In this document: positions 25,612 to 35,235 of the stretch, in pieces
Layout: each line of letters starts with the position of its first letter
Numbering within the stretch: the stretch's first letter is position 1
Assembly: GCF_022662175.1 (NCBI RefSeq)
Contig: NZ_JAKMCR010000001.1
Location: 558,001-622,000 of the forward strand
Source: Aestuariivivens marinum
Lineage (GTDB): Bacteria > Bacteroidota > Bacteroidia > Flavobacteriales > Flavobacteriaceae
Reading direction: 5' to 3'
DNA: 64,000 bases
The notes under the pieces: model-generated
Databases searched by the model: none
What the model was told of the DNA's origin: nothing
Seen by the model: only the letters and a program-made list of their open reading frames with translations
Position numbers and translations under genes: made by a program

Positions 25612-28600
25612 ATGGCATCAAAAAAGTTTTCTCTGTTAGTTGGTCTAATCTTCCTATTTGTTTGCTGTAAAAAGAAGGATGTAAAAACCGATAACCTTTT
25701 TAAGTTTAGGGATTATATTAGTTACACCACCTCTGGAATGGTGTCGGCAGCTGGCTCAATACAAATTAATTTGGTCAACGATGTGGAAGATTGGGAAGCA
25801 GGACAAGAAATAAGTGATAAATTAATTACCATTTCACCTTATGTTGAAGGTAAACTTACTGTTGTCAATAATCATGAGCTTGTGTTTACCCCAGACGAAC
25901 ATTTGGAACCCAATACCGAATACACCGTTACGGTTAAGCTCAATAACATTTATAAAGATATTCCAAAAGGTTATGAAAACTACATCTTTCAATTCAAGAC
26001 CATAACACCCAATTTTAATATCGTAACCCAAAGTTTACAATCGTACAGTAAGGATTGGCAGTATATGGAGGGCGTTATTAAATCGGCTGATGTGATTTCT
26101 ATTAACGATGCCAAAAATTTGGTAGAAGCTACACAAAATGCCAAAAAACTCATTATTGTTTTTAATGAATCGAATGAAACCTCCAAAAACTTTGAATTTA
26201 AAATAGACAGTATTAAACGCACAGTAGAAGACGGTGAAATCTTAGTAAAATGGAATGGAAAAGCCATAAATGCTTCAAACAAAGGCGAAAATACCATTGT
26301 TATTCCCGGCAAGAACAATTTTACCATTACGAAGGTTAATGTTATACAAACCCCAGAACAATACTTGGCCATTAATTTTTCAGATCCTTTAAAAAGACAA
26401 CAGAATTTTGACGGCTTGGTGACCATTCAAAATGTGCAGAACCCAAAATATATTGTTGATGGTAATTTGCTAAAAGTATATCCCGATTCTAAATTGGCTG
26501 GCAATATACAGGTCGATGTGTTTCAGGGAATAAAAAATACTGAAGGCTATAAACTTAAAAACCCGTTTTCTGAAACCATCATATTTGAAGATTTAAAGCC
26601 ACAAGTCCGATTAATTAATAGTGGTACCCTTTTACCGAATTCCGAAGAACTCAAATTTAATTTTGAAGCGGTTAATTTAAGTGCCGTCGATGTACGCATC
26701 ATTAAAATCTTTGAAGACAATATCCTTCAGTTTTTGCAGGACAATAACCTTAACAGCACGAATAGCTACGATATTAAAAAAGTAGGGCGTCGTATAGCCA
26801 AGCAAACCATTCAATTACAAACCCCAGCTGAAAATTTAGGCACATGGAGGGCTTACAGTATCGATCTTTCAAAATTCTTTAAAGCCGATGCAGGAGCTAT
26901 ATACCGCGTTGAACTAAGTTTTGATAAAAGTTATTCCCTGTACAATTGTGAAGGCAGGGAAACCTCTGAAAGCGATGATTACGAAAATTATTATGAAGAA
27001 GAATTTGAAGAGGATTTTGGTGATATCGAATATACTGAAGATGAAGAATTACGTGAAGAAGCCTATTGGGACAACCGCCTTTACCGCTATAAAAATTACG
27101 TCTATAATTGGCGTGAAGAAAACAACCCCTGTCATGATGCCTATTACAACGAAAATAGGATTGTATCCCAAAACCTATTAGCTTCAAACCTAGGGGTAAT
27201 TGCTAAACAGGGTACCAACAACTCCTACTATTTTGCCGTTACCAATGTTTTAAACACTAATCCAGAAGCTAATGCTAAAGTTTCGCTCTATAACTACCAG
27301 CAACAGGAATTAGCCAGCAGTATAACCAACGAGCAAGGTTTGACCATTATCGATTCCGATAAACATGCTGCTTTTGCCATCGTTTCAAAAGGGAATAATA
27401 CCACTTATATAAGACTCCAAGATGGCAACTCCTTATCCTTGAGCAAATTTGATGTTTCTGGCAATAAACTACAACGCGGACTCAAGGGCTACATTTATGG
27501 TGAACGTGGGGTATGGCGACCAGGCGATACACTTCATCTTACTTTTATGCTAAACGATAAGGCGAATAAACTTCCCAAAGGGCATCCCGTAAAGTTGGAA
27601 ATAACAAACCCCAACGGGAAATTGGTCTATAAAAACATTACCAGCGATAACCTGAACAACTTTTACAAGTTTACTGTACCAACGTCAAACGAGGATAAAA
27701 CAGGAAATTACAATGCCAAAGTATCGGTTGGTGGAGCCTCCTTTAGCAAAGCCCTTAAAATGGAAACTGTTAAGCCCAATCGGTTAAAAATTAAAATCGA
27801 TTTTGAAAATGATGTGCTAACCAATAACGAGCCGCTAAAAGGCAAACTGGATGTAAAATGGTTGCACGGTGCAGTTGCTAAAAACTTAAAAGCTGAAGTC
27901 AAAGCGAAATTTAGCACCTCGTATTCAGGATTTAAAAATTATAAGGATTATGTGTTTAACGACCCTACTCGCAATTTTCAAACGGAAGAGATTAATGTGT
28001 TTGAAGGCAAAGTCAACGAAGAAGGTTTGGCTAACATTGATAGTAAATTAACGGTAGGCAAAAATGCACCTGGTATGCTAAACGTTCAGTTTTTGGTTCG
28101 AGCGTTTGAAAATGGCGGTGACTTTTCAATCGATGCTTTTAACAAGCCTTATGCGCCTTATGATGCTTTTGTCGGTTTACGTTCACCCAAAGGCAATGCC
28201 TACGGTTCTTACTTTACGGATGAAAACCAAAGCTTTGATGTAGTTGTGGTCGATGCCCATGGAAAGCCTATAAAACGTGACAATCTTGAAGTTAAAATCT
28301 ATAAGATAGAATGGCGCTGGTGGTGGAATTCCTCTTACGACGATTTATCAAGTTATGTTTCCAGTAATTACCACAGAACATATTTAAGTCGAAAAATCAG
28401 CACCAATGCCCAAGGCGAAGCCACACTAAACCTTAACATTCCCAACGAAGATCGTGGTCGCTACCTTATTAGAATCATTGATCCTGTGGGTGGCCATGCT
28501 ACCGGTCGAACAGCTTATTTTTATAAAAACTGGTGGCAAAATGCATCATCTTCCAATAAGGATGCTGCTAAAATGCTCATGTTTTCAGCTGATAAAGAAC

Positions 28601-31173
28601 AATACCAAGTTGGGGAAACGGCTAAAATCACCTTTCAATCGGGCAACGAAGGCAGGGCATTGGTAAGCATTGAAAATGGCACTGAAGTATTGGATTTTAA
28701 GTGGGTAAAAGCACAACGAGGAGAAACCACGGTAGACATTCCTGTAACTTCGGAAATGGCACCCAACGTGTTTATTAATATTTCCCTATTGCAACCCCAT
28801 GCCATTACAGCCAACGATTTACCCATACGCTTGTTTGGTGTGATTCCTATGCTGGTTGAAGATCCCAACACCAAATTGGAACCTCAGCTTAATATGCCCG
28901 ATGTATTACGCCCCAAAGAATCTTTCAAGATTACGATTTCAGAAAAAAACAACAAACCCATGACCTACTCCATTGCGATGGTTGAAGAAGGCTTATTGGA
29001 TTTAACCCGTTTTAAAACACCTAATGCCTGGGATGCGTTTTATGCTCGTGAAGCCTTAGGGGTAAAAACTTGGGATATCTTCGATGATGTAGTTGGAGCT
29101 TATTCCGGAAGTATCGATCAAGTCTTTGCTATTGGTGGTGATGGCAATGCTACGGCCGGCAAAAATAAAAAGGCTAACCGTTTTAAGCCTGTAGTCACCT
29201 ATTTAGGTCCATTTGAATTAAAAGCAGGCGAGCCAGCTTCGCATACCCTAAAACTACCCAATTATATTGGCGCTGTTAGGACTATGGTGGTTGCTGGAAA
29301 CCCTAAAAATGAAGCCTACGGTAGCACGGATAAATCGGTTGAAGTAAAAAAACCGTTAATGGTCTTGGCTTCCCTACCAAGAAAATTAAGTCCTGGTGAA
29401 AAAGTGACCCTGCCAGTAACGGTTTTTGCTATGGAAAACAAGGTAAAAGACGTTTCAGTGTCGTTAAAGCTTAGTTCTGGTATTACGGTCGTTGGTAATG
29501 CCAATAAGGCATTACACTTTGCCAAACCTGATGAGCAAATGGCCTATTTTGAACTGGATGTGAGTAAGGCCAAGGGCATTAATACCGTAGAAGTAATTGC
29601 TTCTGGAAACGGGGAACAATCCAGTTATAAAGTAGAATTGGATGTTGAAAACACAAATCCCATAAGTTCAAGAAAAATCACCAAAACCTTAGCAGCGAAG
29701 GCTTCGGAAACCTTAAGTTTTTCAACCTTTGGAGTTGCGGAAACCAATAGTGCTTTAGTGGAGTTTTCCACTTTACCGCCAATGGATTTTTCAAGACGGT
29801 TACAATACCTTATTCGCTATCCTCATGGTTGTGTGGAGCAAACCACATCGAGCGTGTTTCCGCAGTTATTTTTAAACGATATCTTCGATTTAACCCAAGA
29901 CAAAAAGCAACAGATACAAACCAATATAGAAAACGGCATTAAACGATTGGCACATTTTCAAAAGCCCGATGGTGGATTGAGTTATTGGATGGATGAACGT
30001 TCAGTTAATCATTGGGGTACCAGTTATGCTGGCCATTTTATGATTGAGGCTGAAAAGAAGGGCTTTGTGTTGCCATTAACCTTTAAGAGCAATTGGTTAC
30101 GCTATCAAAAGGAAGCCGCTCGGCAATGGCGCCCAAGTTACAGAACTTATAATTCCGATTTGGCCCAAGCTTATAGGCTGTTCACCTTGGCATTGGCTGG
30201 GAGTCCCGATTTGGCCGCAATGAACCGTTTAAGGGAATTCAGTGAAATTTCCAATGAAGCCAAATGGCGATTGGCTGCGGCTTATGCATTAGCGGGACAA
30301 AAAGAAGCCAGTGAGTCGATTTCAAAATCGGCTAATATTAGTTTTGAACCTGTTAAGAACGATTATTATACCTACGGGTCTGTAGACCGTAACCGTGCCA
30401 TGGCTCTGGAAACCATGGTACTTACCAAAAACCCAAAAACTAGGGAATTGGCCGAATACATAGCCAAAGATTTATCCAGTAACCGATGGATGAGTACACA
30501 AACCACGGCTTATAGCCTATTGGCCATGGCTAAAATGGTCGGTGCTAATGGGGGCAAAGCCCTAAACGTCAGCTATACCATTAATGGCAAAATGGAAACC
30601 ATAAACACCAAACAAGCCATAGCTCAACGCTCATTAAACAGTGTTGATGGCAACAATACCTTGTCCTTTACCAACAATGGTGAAAATATTATTTATGTAC
30701 ATGTTTTAAATTTAGGGAAACTCCCTTTGGGCGAAGAGCTGGTTGAGCAGCGCGGATTAAGTGTATCGGTGAGTTATTCTAATTTAAATGGTAATATACT
30801 TGATGTTTCCAAATTAATGCAAGGACAGGATTTTGTGGCTACTGTAACAGTAAGTAATTTAAAGGATGAAGCTATCAATGACGTGGCTCTAACACAAATT
30901 TTTCCATCAGGTTGGGAAATTGTGAATACCCGTTTTACCGATTTTGGAAGTACTGTAACAAGTCCAGCAAGACATACGGATATTAGGGACGATCGTGTGA
31001 ACTTCTATTTCGATTTGGACAAAAAGGGAAAAACAAGCACCAAAACCTTTAAGGTAATGCTTAATACGTCCTACCTTGGCACATATTATTTGCTGGGCAT
31101 TCAAGCAGAAGCCATGTATGACAATGATTATTTTGTGAGAACTAAAGGCAAATGGATTGAAGTTGTGAAATAA
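25612..31173 (+). CDS. bacterial alpha-2-macroglobulin family lipoprotein with thioester
   Basis: The 1853-residue protein has a lipoprotein signal (SLLVGLIFLFVCC). An N-terminal Ig-like domain and macroglobulin-like MG domains follow, with an acidic insert near residues 450-490 (EDDYENYYEEEFEED-like), a GYIYGERGVWRPGDTLHLTF block and an AMVEEGLLDLT block. The thioester motif is HGCVEQTTS with Cys1407, followed by the alpha/alpha toroid domain. Such proteins are thought to trap foreign proteases through the thioester and to guard the periplasm. Downstream lies pbpC, the usual partner in proteobacteria, with one small gene between them. Confidence 0.95.
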   Translation: MASKKFSLLVGLIFLFVCCKKKDVKTDNLFKFRDYISYTTSGMVSAAGSIQINLVNDVEDWEAGQEISDKLITISPYVEGKLTVVNNHELVFTPDEHLEPNTEYTVTVKLNNIYKDIPKGYENYIFQFKTITPNFNIVTQSLQSYSKDWQYMEGVIKSADVISINDAKNLVEATQNAKKLIIVFNESNETSKNFEFKIDSIKRTVEDGEILVKWNGKAINASNKGENTIVIPGKNNFTITKVNVIQTPEQYLAINFSDPLKRQQNFDGLVTIQNVQNPKYIVDGNLLKVYPDSKLAGNIQVDVFQGIKNTEGYKLKNPFSETIIFEDLKPQVRLINSGTLLPNSEELKFNFEAVNLSAVDVRIIKIFEDNILQFLQDNNLNSTNSYDIKKVGRRIAKQTIQLQTPAENLGTWRAYSIDLSKFFKADAGAIYRVELSFDKSYSLYNCEGRETSESDDYENYYEEEFEEDFGDIEYTEDEELREEAYWDNRLYRYKNYVYNWREENNPCHDAYYNENRIVSQNLLASNLGVIAKQGTNNSYYFAVTNVLNTNPEANAKVSLYNYQQQELASSITNEQGLTIIDSDKHAAFAIVSKGNNTTYIRLQDGNSLSLSKFDVSGNKLQRGLKGYIYGERGVWRPGDTLHLTFMLNDKANKLPKGHPVKLEITNPNGKLVYKNITSDNLNNFYKFTVPTSNEDKTGNYNAKVSVGGASFSKALKMETVKPNRLKIKIDFENDVLTNNEPLKGKLDVKWLHGAVAKNLKAEVKAKFSTSYSGFKNYKDYVFNDPTRNFQTEEINVFEGKVNEEGLANIDSKLTVGKNAPGMLNVQFLVRAFENGGDFSIDAFNKPYAPYDAFVGLRSPKGNAYGSYFTDENQSFDVVVVDAHGKPIKRDNLEVKIYKIEWRWWWNSSYDDLSSYVSSNYHRTYLSRKISTNAQGEATLNLNIPNEDRGRYLIRIIDPVGGHATGRTAYFYKNWWQNASSSNKDAAKMLMFSADKEQYQVGETAKITFQSGNEGRALVSIENGTEVLDFKWVKAQRGETTVDIPVTSEMAPNVFINISLLQPHAITANDLPIRLFGVIPMLVEDPNTKLEPQLNMPDVLRPKESFKITISEKNNKPMTYSIAMVEEGLLDLTRFKTPNAWDAFYAREALGVKTWDIFDDVVGAYSGSIDQVFAIGGDGNATAGKNKKANRFKPVVTYLGPFELKAGEPASHTLKLPNYIGAVRTMVVAGNPKNEAYGSTDKSVEVKKPLMVLASLPRKLSPGEKVTLPVTVFAMENKVKDVSVSLKLSSGITVVGNANKALHFAKPDEQMAYFELDVSKAKGINTVEVIASGNGEQSSYKVELDVENTNPISSRKITKTLAAKASETLSFSTFGVAETNSALVEFSTLPPMDFSRRLQYLIRYPHGCVEQTTSSVFPQLFLNDIFDLTQDKKQQIQTNIENGIKRLAHFQKPDGGLSYWMDERSVNHWGTSYAGHFMIEAEKKGFVLPLTFKSNWLRYQKEAARQWRPSYRTYNSDLAQAYRLFTLALAGSPDLAAMNRLREFSEISNEAKWRLAAAYALAGQKEASESISKSANISFEPVKNDYYTYGSVDRNRAMALETMVLTKNPKTRELAEYIAKDLSSNRWMSTQTTAYSLLAMAKMVGANGGKALNVSYTINGKMETINTKQAIAQRSLNSVDGNNTLSFTNNGENIIYVHVLNLGKLPLGEELVEQRGLSVSVSYSNLNGNILDVSKLMQGQDFVATVTVSNLKDEAINDVALTQIFPSGWEIVNTRFTDFGSTVTSPARHTDIRDDRVNFYFDLDKKGKTSTKTFKVMLNTSYLGTYYLLGIQAEAMYDNDYFVRTKGKWIEVVK

Positions 31174-31310
31174 CACAAACACCTAGATTTCCTTAAAAAG
31201 GATGAGAATTATAATGAAATTACCAAAACCAATTCCTTCCTTAGCCTAGGGAAGGTAAATTTAATTTCTGATGGCTGAAGAAATCAAAGTCGGAAAGGTT
31301 GAATAATCGT

Positions 31311-31318
31311 TACATTTG
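31311..31318 (+). promoter_or_regulatory. -7 promoter box of the ABM gene
   Basis: TACATTTG matches TAnnTTTG and lies 28 nt before the ATG at 31347. It suggests that the ABM gene and perhaps pbpC are transcribed separately from the alpha-2-macroglobulin gene. Confidence 0.5.
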
Positions 31319-31346
31319 AGACATTGATATTATAATAAACAAGCAC

Positions 31347-31658
31347 ATGGAAAACTTCAAGCCTTACTTCGCTGTTATTTTTACCTCAACCCAAAAGGAT
31401 ACTATTGAAGGTTATGCAGAAATGTCTGAAAAGATGGCTGCATTGGCCAAGCAACAACCAGGGTATTTAGGTATGGACAGTGCTAGAAATGAGGTAGGCA
31501 TAACGGTGAGCTATTGGGAGAGTTTGAAGGCTATAAAACAATGGAAACAACAGACCGATCATCTTGCCGCCCAACTAAAAGGAAGACAGTATTGGTACAC
31601 TTGGTACAATGTGAAAGTTTGTAAGGTTGAGCGTGAATATGAATTTGTTAATCCTTAA
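31347..31658 (+). CDS. antibiotic biosynthesis monooxygenase (ABM) domain protein
   Basis: This 103-residue protein has the fold of ABM/EthD-type dimeric alpha-beta barrels: FAVIFTSTQKDTIEGYAEMS, then the QPGYLGMDSARN segment and the VSYWESLKAIKQWKQQTDH helix. Small stand-alone ABM proteins act on quinones, haem or unknown substrates, so no specific reaction can be given. It is in the same direction as its neighbours. Confidence 0.85.
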   Translation: MENFKPYFAVIFTSTQKDTIEGYAEMSEKMAALAKQQPGYLGMDSARNEVGITVSYWESLKAIKQWKQQTDHLAAQLKGRQYWYTWYNVKVCKVEREYEFVNP

Positions 31659-31718
31659 TATTGTTATAAAATTCTCTTAAATCACGTCTAAAACAGATGG
31701 TTTAGAGTATATATTTAA

Positions 31719-34070
31719 GTGACAAGAATATTACGCTACATAATGCACCATAAAATAAAGTCGACAGTCATTGCTGTATTTCTAATCACATATTATTTCT
31801 GCTTACCTACACAGCTTTTTAATGATCCTACAGCAACTATAATTACAAGCAAAAACAATGAACTACTCGGTGCTCAAATTGCGAAAGACGGTCAGTGGCG
31901 ATTTCCATATAATGACAGTATCCCAGAAAAGTTTAAAACCTGTATCCTTCAATTTGAAGATGAATATTTTTATAGGCATCCTGGCTTTAATCCTGTTTCC
32001 ATTTTTAAAGCATTAAGAGAGAATTTAAAATCGGGGAGCGTAAAACGGGGAGGAAGTACTATTACACAACAGGTAATCCGTTTATCTCGAAAAGGACAAG
32101 AACGTACTTATTTTGAAAAGTTTATTGAACTTATTTTAGCGACACGTTTAGAACTAAAAACTTCAAAAGACAATATTTTAAACTTCTACGCTAGCAACGC
32201 CCCTTTTGGTGGCAATGTTGTAGGGTTGGATGCCGCCTCATGGCGCTATTTCAATAGAGACCCTTACTACTTATCTTGGGCGGAAAGTGCTACATTGGCC
32301 GTATTACCTAATGCGCCTAGTTTGATATTCCCTGGTAAAAATCAAGAGCGATTGTTGCAAAAACGCAACGCTTTACTTAAAAAACTTCTGGATCATAAAA
32401 TTTTAGATACTTTAACTTATGAATTAGCCATTACGGAAACTTTACCTCAAAAACCATTTCCGTTGCCCCAAATAGCGCCTCACTTATTGCAGAAAATCGC
32501 TAAGACACGTTCGGGTAAACGGGTGCAAACCACATTGGATCTACAACTTCAGAGACAAGTAAACCAAATTGTAAAAAACCATTATAACCAACTTAAGCAA
32601 AATGAAATCCATAATGCTGCCATACTGGTTTTAGATGTGCGCACGCGACAAGTCTTAGCCTATGTAGGGAATGCACCTACAGATAAATCCCGTCAAAAGG
32701 ATGTCGATATAATGGACAAACCAAGAAGTACAGGGAGCATTTTAAAACCCTTATTATATGCTGCCCTATTGGATGCGGGAGATATTCTACCTAACACTTT
32801 AGTGGCCGATACGCCTTCGCAGTTTGGAAATTACCATCCAGAAAACTATAACAATACCTACGATGGTGCTGTAACAGCCAGCAGGGCTTTGTCGCGCTCC
32901 TTAAATGTCCCAGCTGTAAAAATGCTACAGCAATTTGGACTGGATAGGTTTTACCACTATTTAAAACAATTACACCTAAAGGATTTAACTTATCATGCCA
33001 ATCATTATGGCTTGTCACTTATTCTTGGTGGGGCCGAGAGCAATCTGTGGGATTTATGTAAAAGTTATGCAGCACTTTCTTCTACCTTAAACCATTATTC
33101 TGAAACGTCGAGCGAGTATTTTGAAAATGAGTTTTGTGAACCCATAGTTTTAGCTTCAGAAACCATTGACTTTGGAAACAAATCCCAGGAAAAAATACTT
33201 TATGATGCGGCTTCCATTTATTTGACCTACGAAAGTTTAAAAGAGGTTAACAGACCTGAAGGCGATGACCATTGGGAGTTTTTTGATAGCTCTAAACAAA
33301 TCGCTTGGAAAACTGGAACCAGTTTTGGATTTCGTGATGCCTGGGCCATTGGCACTACAAAAGACTATGTAGTAGGCGTTTGGACAGGTAATGCCGATGG
33401 CGAAGGTCGTCCAGGATTGGTGGGTATAGAAGCAGCAGCCCCCCTGCTTTTTGATGTATTTGATATACTCCCAAATAGTGAATGGTTCGCCAAACCTTTT
33501 GATGCGATGCAGCAAGTAACCATTTGCAAACAAAGCGGCCATCGGGCTTCTGCGCATTGTCATGACACTGAGGAAAGGTTTATTCAAAACAGTGGTTTAA
33601 AAACAAAACCGTGTCCGTATCATATTTTGGTTCATTTAGATAAAACTGAACAATATCGGGTTAATACGTCTTGTGAAAGTTTATCAAACATCACCCATAA
33701 ACCCTGGTTTGTATTACCGCCATTGATGGCCCACTATTACAAAAGTAAAAATCCGTTTTACAAACCGTTACCCAAGTTTAGGAATGATTGCTTAGGAGAT
33801 AACGACATTGCAATTGCATTCATTTATCCCAAGGAAGACAACACCATTTTTTTACCAAAGGATTTTGGTGGTAACACCAATGACCTTATTATAAAAATAG
33901 CCCATTCAAAACCTGAAAGCACGGTATTTTGGTATTTGGATGAAAGGTATATGGGCAGCACTAAAGACATCCATGAGCTGGCCATAAAACCAAGTCATGG
34001 AGAACATAGTATTACGGTGGTTGATGCTTTTGGGAATGAGGCTAAACGGAAAATCACTATTTCAAAATAA
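31719..34070 (+). CDS. pbpC: penicillin-binding protein 1C
   Basis: The 783-residue bifunctional peptidoglycan synthase has an N-terminal membrane anchor (about 14-30) and a GT51 transglycosylase domain with catalytic Glu80 in FEDEYFYRHPG and the RGGSTITQQVIR block. Its transpeptidase domain has SILK (Ser340, Lys343), SRSLN and KTGTSFGFRDAW. A C-terminal domain typical of PBP1C runs from about 690. The start is GTG at 31719; an ATG at 31743 is an alternative. Proximity to the alpha-2-macroglobulin gene fits the known pairing of the two families. Confidence 0.94.
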   Translation: MTRILRYIMHHKIKSTVIAVFLITYYFCLPTQLFNDPTATIITSKNNELLGAQIAKDGQWRFPYNDSIPEKFKTCILQFEDEYFYRHPGFNPVSIFKALRENLKSGSVKRGGSTITQQVIRLSRKGQERTYFEKFIELILATRLELKTSKDNILNFYASNAPFGGNVVGLDAASWRYFNRDPYYLSWAESATLAVLPNAPSLIFPGKNQERLLQKRNALLKKLLDHKILDTLTYELAITETLPQKPFPLPQIAPHLLQKIAKTRSGKRVQTTLDLQLQRQVNQIVKNHYNQLKQNEIHNAAILVLDVRTRQVLAYVGNAPTDKSRQKDVDIMDKPRSTGSILKPLLYAALLDAGDILPNTLVADTPSQFGNYHPENYNNTYDGAVTASRALSRSLNVPAVKMLQQFGLDRFYHYLKQLHLKDLTYHANHYGLSLILGGAESNLWDLCKSYAALSSTLNHYSETSSEYFENEFCEPIVLASETIDFGNKSQEKILYDAASIYLTYESLKEVNRPEGDDHWEFFDSSKQIAWKTGTSFGFRDAWAIGTTKDYVVGVWTGNADGEGRPGLVGIEAAAPLLFDVFDILPNSEWFAKPFDAMQQVTICKQSGHRASAHCHDTEERFIQNSGLKTKPCPYHILVHLDKTEQYRVNTSCESLSNITHKPWFVLPPLMAHYYKSKNPFYKPLPKFRNDCLGDNDIAIAFIYPKEDNTIFLPKDFGGNTNDLIIKIAHSKPESTVFWYLDERYMGSTKDIHELAIKPSHGEHSITVVDAFGNEAKRKITISK

Positions 34071-34071
34071 C

Positions 34072-34635
34072 CTATCGCAACGGAAATCCCTTTGCAGCCC
34101 ACCACGGATGAATTTCAATTTCTAATCTACCTGCCTTTACCATAGGATCTGCATTGGCTAAGCTGTCTGCCATTTTTAAGCTAGGCACATTATAAATGGT
34201 AATACCTCGTATATCACCATCGTCTCCAAAAGGCCCTGAAATATCGGCATAACCTAACTCATACATTTTACCTAAATGTGCTAAATGTTCTTTCTGTAAT
34301 TCAGCGGTTTCCTCTTCGTTCTGTCCGCGAATAGGGCCACGTTTTAAAAAGGCAATAAAATATTGCTGCATTAAAATGGTGTCCTGTGTTTTTTCGTCAA
34401 AATAGTCGAACGTTTTAAATCCTTTTGCTGTTAATTCTGCTTTAATTTCTTTTGTTGATTTTTGTATAGGTTCCTCATTCACTTCAATGATAGAATCTAC
34501 CTTTGCGTCAACTATGGTATCTGTAATAATTTCTGTTGTTTTGGGTTCAGTTTTACAAGCTGAAATAAGCAATCCGATAAAAACATAAATTAATTCTCTT
34601 TTCACATGTCTAAAATTTATTAATGTTCTTTTCAT
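34072..34635 (-). CDS. YciI-like domain lipoprotein
   Basis: The 187-residue protein has a lipoprotein signal (IYVFIGLLISAC) preceded by a long basic n-region, a Glu/Thr-rich linker, and a C-terminal YciI-like domain: YFIAFLKRGPIRGQNEEETA, LQKEHLAHLGKMYELGYADI, GPFGDDGDIRGITIYNV and ADPMVKAGRLEIEIHPWW. The His and Asp residues typical of the YCII fold are present. Substrate unknown. Its end is one base from the end of convergent pbpC. Confidence 0.85.
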   Translation of the reverse strand: MKRTLINFRHVKRELIYVFIGLLISACKTEPKTTEIITDTIVDAKVDSIIEVNEEPIQKSTKEIKAELTAKGFKTFDYFDEKTQDTILMQQYFIAFLKRGPIRGQNEEETAELQKEHLAHLGKMYELGYADISGPFGDDGDIRGITIYNVPSLKMADSLANADPMVKAGRLEIEIHPWWAAKGFPLR

Positions 34636-34703
34636 ATCGTTTACTTTTATATTTATTCAACCCTTACTATAGCAGAGGTTCTTTAAGTCACAAAAAATCA
34701 AGA

Positions 34704-35174
34704 CTACCACATTTTAAATGGCTTGATACTTAATTGTGAGTTATAATATTTCACATTTCCCGTAACTTCTTGACCCAACCAATGTGGTTTTTCAAAAACC
34801 TCATCTTCATTTTTTAACTCAACTTCTGCAATCACCAAGCCCTCATTATCAGCTAAAAACTCATCTATCTCAAATATATGGTTTCCAACTTTAACTTCAT
34901 AACGTATTTTATCAATAATGATTGGTTCACAAAGGTTTAAAAGTAATTTGGCCTCCTGTTCTGTAATGGTCTTTTCCCATTCAAAACGAGACAGACCATC
35001 TTGTGAAGATATCCCCTTTACTGTAATTAAACCTTCGTCATCCTTAACCCTAATACGCACTGTACGCTCTTTATGGGTGCTTAAAAACCCTTGCAGGATT
35101 CGTGTTTTTTTGAAGGCTTTTTTTTTGTAGTCCTCTGAAGTCACTAAAAATTTTCGTTCTATTTCTATTGCCAT
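34704..35174 (-). CDS. CYTH domain protein (triphosphate tunnel metalloenzyme)
   Basis: The 156-residue protein opens with MAIEIERKFLV, the ExExK signature of the CYTH superfamily. Charged tunnel residues continue in RTVRIRVKDDEG, LITVKGISS and IDKIRYEV, and EIDEFLADNEGLVIAEVEL follows. Bacterial members hydrolyse inorganic triphosphate or related phosphate compounds using Mg or Mn. It is divergent from dinB across 61 bp. Confidence 0.93.
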   Translation of the reverse strand: MAIEIERKFLVTSEDYKKKAFKKTRILQGFLSTHKERTVRIRVKDDEGLITVKGISSQDGLSRFEWEKTITEQEAKLLLNLCEPIIIDKIRYEVKVGNHIFEIDEFLADNEGLVIAEVELKNEDEVFEKPHWLGQEVTGNVKYYNSQLSIKPFKMW

Positions 35175-35220
35175 AACCCAAAGATTGAAAATTTGAATGA
35201 CTTAGTGAAACTTTAAATTG

Positions 35221-35228
35221 TAAATTTG
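35221..35228 (+). promoter_or_regulatory. -7 promoter box of dinB, almost touching the start codon
   Basis: TAAATTTG matches TAnnTTTG, but only 7 nt separate it from the ATG at 35236. With a usual start about 7 nt downstream of the box, the transcript would begin at or next to the AUG, giving a leaderless message. Confidence 0.45.
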
Positions 35229-35235
35229 GTTGACC

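Noticed and set aside
26940-27080. Acidic Tyr/Glu-rich insert in the macroglobulin as a frameshift scar
   Set aside because: The frame continues through recognisable domains on both sides; low-complexity inserts are plausible in this lineage.
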